From: Phycisphaerae bacterium
GTDB taxonomy: Bacteria; Planctomycetota; Phycisphaerae; UBA1845
DNA: 58,159 nt
NCBI GenBank assembly: GCA_028289375.1
Contig: JANQQK010000084.1
Span: 1-58,159 of the forward strand
Direction of reading: 5' to 3'
The notes under the pieces are model-generated. The model saw only the letters and a list, made by a program, of their open reading frames with translations, did not search any database and was not told the DNA's origin. Position 1 is the stretch's first letter. Every line of letters begins with the position of its first letter. The position numbers and the translations under genes were made by a program. Positions 55,097 to 58,159 of the stretch are shown in pieces.

Positions 55097-55447
55097 CTAC
55101 GTCAGCGCCGCGCCATACTCAGCGTCACTGAAACCGACGAGCAGCGTCTTGCCAACCCGAATCGTCGGCGCCCGCAGTTTCCCACTTGGACCCAACATGC
55201 CCTTGAGCAATTCCTCATCGCTTGGCGGATCCTTCTTCATGTCGAACGTCGTGACCTTCTTGCCCTTCATTACGACAACTTTCGACACCTCACCTGCCAG
55301 CTTCAATGCATCTTTGCCCTCAAAGCTGACCTTCTTCGCATCAGCCTGATCCTTCACCGTAACGCCATTCTCCGCAAGGAACCCCTGCGATTTCTTACAC
55401 GTCGTTCACCCAGGCCGGTGAAAGTACCAGTCCACCTTCTTCGCCAT
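55097..55447 (-). CDS. ArsC/thioredoxin-fold selenoprotein candidate (in-frame TGA read as Sec14)
   Basis: From ATG 55447 (GGAG 6 bases upstream) the frame reads MAKKVDWYFHRPG, TGA at 55406-55408, then TTCKKSQGFLAENGV and on to a TAG stop: 116 residues if the TGA is selenocysteine. Read this way, the N terminus has the RPG-U-TT-C redox motif of glutaredoxin/ArsC-like folds. Without read-through the remaining frame (from 55357) lacks its active site. LRAPTIRVGKTLLVGF is the cis-Pro region expected after it. A SECIS-like hairpin follows the TGA. It probably acts as a cytoplasmic thiol/selenol oxidoreductase. The alternative is a nonsense mutation or a base error of a Cys codon. Confidence 0.82.
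55373..55389 (-). promoter_or_regulatory. SECIS-like stem-loop
   Basis: In the mRNA sense: CGCAGGGGTTCCTTGCG, a seven-pair stem (one G.U) closing a GTT loop. It begins 16 bases after the TGA, with the loop G about 24 bases after it. Bacterial SECIS elements need an apical-loop G/U at roughly 16-37 bases from the UGA, so position and loop fit. Confidence 0.65.
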
Positions 55448-55576
55448 TGCACGCTCCATTTCTTGAGAGGTTCAGTCTACCCTGACCACTTGCTCGATTT
55501 TAGATCACCGCCGCCGACAGGCCAATTCTCTTTGAACTCTTCGCGGCGTCGCTTATATTCACCTCAGGAGCACGAG

Positions 55577-56152
55577 ATGCCCGCACCACCCGACAAACCA
55601 CTGCTTTTCACCGAACGGTACGACGAAATCGGCACGCGCATCGTCGATCTCGTCAATCAGGTTGGATTCCTCTATCGGTTCCCCGAGTTGGCGGGCGTCA
55701 CGCTGGCATGCATCAGCCAGCATCTTCAACCGCTTCAGAAACTTCTGGCCGACTGCGCCGATCTCCGCGAAGCCTTCAGCCAACTCGATTACCGCGACGG
55801 CTCGACCTTCGGCGATCACACCGCCGCCGACCCCCTTCAGGCCGCCTATGATTACAGTCTCGCCGGATTCGATGCCTTCCTCGATGCCGTCCGGCAGCAT
55901 CTGGACAAATCCCAGCCTTCCGACCCATCACTGGCAAACCTGCGTCAGGCACTCAACCGGGACTGCCATCCCGACCCGCGAAAGCTCCTCGATCTGACAG
56001 AAACGCTGGATCAACTTGGCCCGCAGGTCGCACCCGCTGCATCGGCCCGATTCACGCCAATCCCCGAGGTCGAGTGGCAGAAGCTTCGGCTGGTGCTGGT
56101 CTACTTCCTGCTCGACCTTCAGCACGCCCCGCAAAATGGCGGGAATGCGTGA
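55577..56152 (+). CDS. Uncharacterised helical protein
   Basis: A 191-residue soluble protein starting at ATG 55577 with GGAG 6-7 bases upstream; the longer open frame upstream runs through the prepilin and selenoprotein genes. It is Leu-rich and helical (LVNQVGFLYRFPELAGVTLACISQHLQPLQKLL), with a late EWQKLRLVLVYFLLDLQHA. No family was recognised. It is 33 bases upstream of neuA on the same strand. Confidence 0.7.
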   Translation: MPAPPDKPLLFTERYDEIGTRIVDLVNQVGFLYRFPELAGVTLACISQHLQPLQKLLADCADLREAFSQLDYRDGSTFGDHTAADPLQAAYDYSLAGFDAFLDAVRQHLDKSQPSDPSLANLRQALNRDCHPDPRKLLDLTETLDQLGPQVAPAASARFTPIPEVEWQKLRLVLVYFLLDLQHAPQNGGNA

Positions 56153-56185
56153 AGGTGCCCCCCATTTTGGACCGATAATGCACGG

Positions 56186-56920
56186 ATGAAGATTCTTGGC
56201 GTCATTCTCGCACGCGCCGGCAGCAAGGGTCTGCCCCGAAAATGCATGCGTGATCTGCTGGGTCGACCGCTGATCGCCTACACGTTCGATCACGCGCGCG
56301 CGTCCGACATGCTCACCGACATCGTGCTCACAACCGACTGCCGCGAGGCCGCCCAACTCGCGATTCGGTCCGGTCTCGACGTTGTGCACCGTCCGCACGG
56401 GTTGGCCACCGATACCGCAACCGTTGACGCTGCCACGCGTCACGCCGTGCTTGATCAGGAAGCGCGGGCAGGCGTGACGTACGACGTCGTCGTGATGCTC
56501 TACGGAAACATCCCGGTCCGAGCCGACGGCATCATCGATCGGACGTCGCGTCATCTGATTGACACGGGAGCGGACTCCGTGAGAACCGTCTCGCCCGTCA
56601 CCAAACTGCATCCGGATTGGTTACACAAGCTGGATGACGATCGTATGTCGCCCTATCGCCCCAACAGCATTTATCGTCGGCAGGATCTCGAACCGCTCTA
56701 TTATCATGACGGATCGGTGATCGCGGTGACACGGGCTTCGCTGTTCGCCGCAGGTGACGCACCGGACGACGCCCACGCCTTCTTCGGCTGGGATCGACGC
56801 GCGGTGATTCAGCAGCCGCACGATACCGTCGATGTGGACGAGCAAATGGACCTCCACGTGGCCGAGGCAATCCTCAGCGCGTCTCGAACCATGCAAGAAG
56901 AGCACATGATTTCCGGCTAG
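56186..56920 (+). CDS. neuA: Acylneuraminate cytidylyltransferase
   Basis: A 244-residue CMP-sugar synthetase: ILARAGSKGLPRKCMRDLLGRPLIAYTFDHA has the RxGSKGxxxKN-like CTP loop. VVMLYGNIPVRADGIID and the Asp pair near the end (VDVDEQMDLHVAEAIL) complete the family picture. It activates a nonulosonic acid (sialic or legionaminic) as CMP-sugar. It is followed ten bases later by neuB, then the start of neuC. Confidence 0.92.
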   Translation: MKILGVILARAGSKGLPRKCMRDLLGRPLIAYTFDHARASDMLTDIVLTTDCREAAQLAIRSGLDVVHRPHGLATDTATVDAATRHAVLDQEARAGVTYDVVVMLYGNIPVRADGIIDRTSRHLIDTGADSVRTVSPVTKLHPDWLHKLDDDRMSPYRPNSIYRRQDLEPLYYHDGSVIAVTRASLFAAGDAPDDAHAFFGWDRRAVIQQPHDTVDVDEQMDLHVAEAILSASRTMQEEHMISG

Positions 56921-56929
56921 GCAATCGAC

Positions 56930-58009
56930 ATGGCAGACACGCTGACAAGTGATACCGCGACGACCACGATTCAGATCGGCCAACGCCGCGTCGGTCCGGG
57001 GCAGTCCGTTTTTGTCATCGCCGAAGCCGGCGTGAATCACAATGGCGACGAGTCAACCGCGCTGAAGATGATCGACGCTGCCGTCGCCGGTGGTGCGGAT
57101 GCGATCAAGTTTCAGTATTTCAGCGCCGAGTTACTGACCACCGATGACGCGCCGACCGCGCGTTACCAAACACAATCGACCGGAAAGCGATCCCAACGCG
57201 CCATCCTACGCGAACTTGAGCTTTCTCACGCGACGTTCGATCGCCTCGCCAACGCCTGCCGGGTCCGTGGCATCGAGTTCATCGTGACCCCGTTTGCCGC
57301 ATCCTCGGTCGTCGATGCCTGCAGACTGGGGTTGTCGGCTGTGAAGGTAGCATCGACCGACTTGATCGATCACGAGCTTCTGACGAACGCGGCTGGTGCA
57401 CACCTGCCGCTCATTGTGTCAACGGGCGCGGCCCACCAGCATGAAATCGCCGAAGCGGTCACCCTGCTCCGGCATGCGGGGGTCCGCGAACGGTTGATCC
57501 TGCTCCACTGCATCAGCGCCTATCCGGCGCGGGTTGAGCAGGCCAATCTCGGCGCCATCCAGCAGTTGGCCAACCGCTTCGGTTGCGTCACCGGATTCAG
57601 CGATCACACCAAGTCCACGATGACATCGGCCATGGCGGTCTGTGCCGGCGCGCACATCCTTGAGAAACACTTCACGCTCGATCGCACCGCCAACGGTCCA
57701 GACCACGCGATGTCGCTCGAGCCGTCCGAGTTGGCAGAGTACATCCGACTGGCACGTCTTGCTGACGAGGCCCTTGGCATCGGTGACGTCGGGGTCAGCG
57801 CCGTGGAAATGGAAGTGCGGCAGGCATCGCGCAAACGCATCGTGGCTGCCCGCGAGATCAAGGCGGGCGAGACGATCAGCAAGGGCATGCTGACGGTCAA
57901 ACGAGCCGCAACGGGGCTTGAAGCGAATCAGCTGCCTTCGGTTGTCGGTCGGCGTGCGTTGCAGGATATGCTGGCCGATGAACCAGTCTCACTGGAGCTT
58001 CTGCTGTGA
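56930..58009 (+). CDS. neuB: N-acetylneuraminate (nonulosonate) synthase
   Basis: A 359-residue enzyme condensing PEP with N-acetylmannosamine (or a related hexosamine) to a nonulosonic acid. Motifs are VIAEAGVNHNGDESTALKMIDAA, ADAIKFQYF, LLHCISAYPA, FGCVTGFSDHT and AHILEKHFTLDR, plus the C-terminal SAF antifreeze-like domain (KRIVAAREIKAGETI...GRRALQDMLADEPVSLELL). The last 70 bases fall within the left arm of the terminal palindrome. The stop overlaps the neuC GTG by three bases. Confidence 0.93.
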   Translation: MADTLTSDTATTTIQIGQRRVGPGQSVFVIAEAGVNHNGDESTALKMIDAAVAGGADAIKFQYFSAELLTTDDAPTARYQTQSTGKRSQRAILRELELSHATFDRLANACRVRGIEFIVTPFAASSVVDACRLGLSAVKVASTDLIDHELLTNAAGAHLPLIVSTGAAHQHEIAEAVTLLRHAGVRERLILLHCISAYPARVEQANLGAIQQLANRFGCVTGFSDHTKSTMTSAMAVCAGAHILEKHFTLDRTANGPDHAMSLEPSELAEYIRLARLADEALGIGDVGVSAVEMEVRQASRKRIVAAREIKAGETISKGMLTVKRAATGLEANQLPSVVGRRALQDMLADEPVSLELLL

Positions 58010-58159
58010 GCCGGCGGCGTCGACTGTTGCGTCGGCGCGTGGCGGTCGTCACCGGAACACGTGCTGACGCAACAGTCGACGCCGCCGGCTCACAGCAGAA
58101 GCTCCAGTGAGACTGGTTCATCGGCCAGCATATCCTGCAACGCACGCCGACCGACAACC
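57940..58159. repeat. Perfect 94-bp inverted repeat at the window end
   Basis: 57940-58033 and 58066-58159 are exact reverse complements (all 94 positions), with a 32-base centre. The right arm ends exactly at the last base of the window and copies the neuB 3' end backwards. A fold-back join at a contig end explains this best. Confidence 0.95.
58006..58065 (+). CDS. neuC: UDP-N-acetylglucosamine 2-epimerase, first ~20 codons only
   Basis: GTG 58006 overlaps the neuB stop and reads MSRRRRLLRRRVAVVTGTRA, followed by D at 58066. VAVVTGTRAD is the N-terminal signature of NeuC-type hydrolysing epimerases, normally followed by YG. Here the reading runs into the reverse copy of neuB instead, so the gene is interrupted by the fold-back. 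It would make N-acetylmannosamine (or an analogue) for NeuB. Confidence 0.75.

Noticed and set aside
55097..55357. Stand-alone 86-residue protein starting MKDQADAKKV
   Set aside because: It is only the C-terminal part of a thioredoxin-fold protein; the in-frame sequence upstream of the TGA supplies the missing redox motif and SD.
57940..58159. Terminal inverted repeat of an insertion sequence or a telomere-like hairpin
   Set aside because: The arms are neuB coding sequence, and the join falls inside neuC at the exact contig end, which fits an artefact better.
1..58159. CRISPR arrays, tRNA/rRNA genes, prophage or transposase genes
   Set aside because: No evenly spaced direct repeats, cloverleaf-like intergenic sequence or integrase/transposase motifs were found by eye; a tRNAscan or Infernal run would settle the RNA question.

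Overview
The window looks like a chromosomal contig from a member of the Planctomycetota, most likely from or near the class Phycisphaerae. The evidence is high GC, several secreted proteins ending in dockerin-like EF-hand tails, a 'YVDDDAP...G.SW..A' beta-helix protein, a PQQ-like propeller beginning 'DWPNFRGP', a prepilin with a C-terminal H-X9-DG-type motif, and an ArsC-like (seleno)protein. This assignment is inferred from protein style, not from a search. No rRNA, tRNA, CRISPR array, insertion sequence or phage genes were seen.

Layout. 1-14.4 kb: a truncated beta-helix protein, an AraC/GyrI regulator, an NHL-propeller dockerin protein, cystathionine beta-synthase, an S9 peptidase lipoprotein, an SO_0444-type permease with two small membrane proteins, and an RND efflux pair. 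14.7-23.6 kb: a kynurenine catabolic locus. A forward operon encodes 3-hydroxyanthranilate dioxygenase, ACMS decarboxylase, kynureninase, kynurenine monooxygenase, tryptophan dioxygenase and formamidase. It meets tail to tail a reverse operon of an atypical SDR, a semialdehyde dehydrogenase, an unknown protein and a RidA-type deaminase. Together they can take tryptophan to 2-aminomuconate and beyond. 23.8-29.5 kb: a TadZ/CpaE-like ATPase, a PilZ-like protein, a beta-helix/sugar-phosphate transferase fusion, a degenerate NDP-sugar pyrophosphorylase-like protein and an HDOD protein, suggesting surface polysaccharide or adhesion and signalling. 29.8-37.1 kb: a subtilase with a dockerin tail, two zinc-ribbon membrane proteins (one with 14 tandem GxxxPhi pentads), a lipoprotein, a PQQ propeller and glutamate dehydrogenase. 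37.3-40.1 kb: a small accessory patch with an ImmA/IrrE-like zincin, a ParDE toxin-antitoxin pair with a clear operator/promoter, an orphan barstar and a FIST protein. 40.1-45.7 kb: valyl-tRNA synthetase with an inserted zinc ribbon, and a DnaJ-like/membrane protein/pteridine-reductase-like operon. 45.9-56.2 kb: a large Cys-rich cohesin-like/dockerin protein, a NYN-domain protein, an ExeA-like ATPase, lipoproteins, a prepilin and a candidate selenoprotein. 56.2 kb to the end: neuA, neuB and the first codons of neuC (sialic-acid-type biosynthesis).

Two points matter most. First, at 55097-55447 (minus) a thioredoxin-fold gene reads through an in-frame TGA in a UxxC motif and has a SECIS-like hairpin at the expected distance. 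Second, the last 220 bases form a perfect 94-bp inverted repeat that folds back over the neuB end and interrupts neuC. This is most likely a contig-end artefact, so bases after about 58065 should not be trusted as genomic.

All domain calls come from reading motifs by eye. Starts were moved from the longest frame where ribosome-binding sites, signal peptides or neighbouring genes argued for it.
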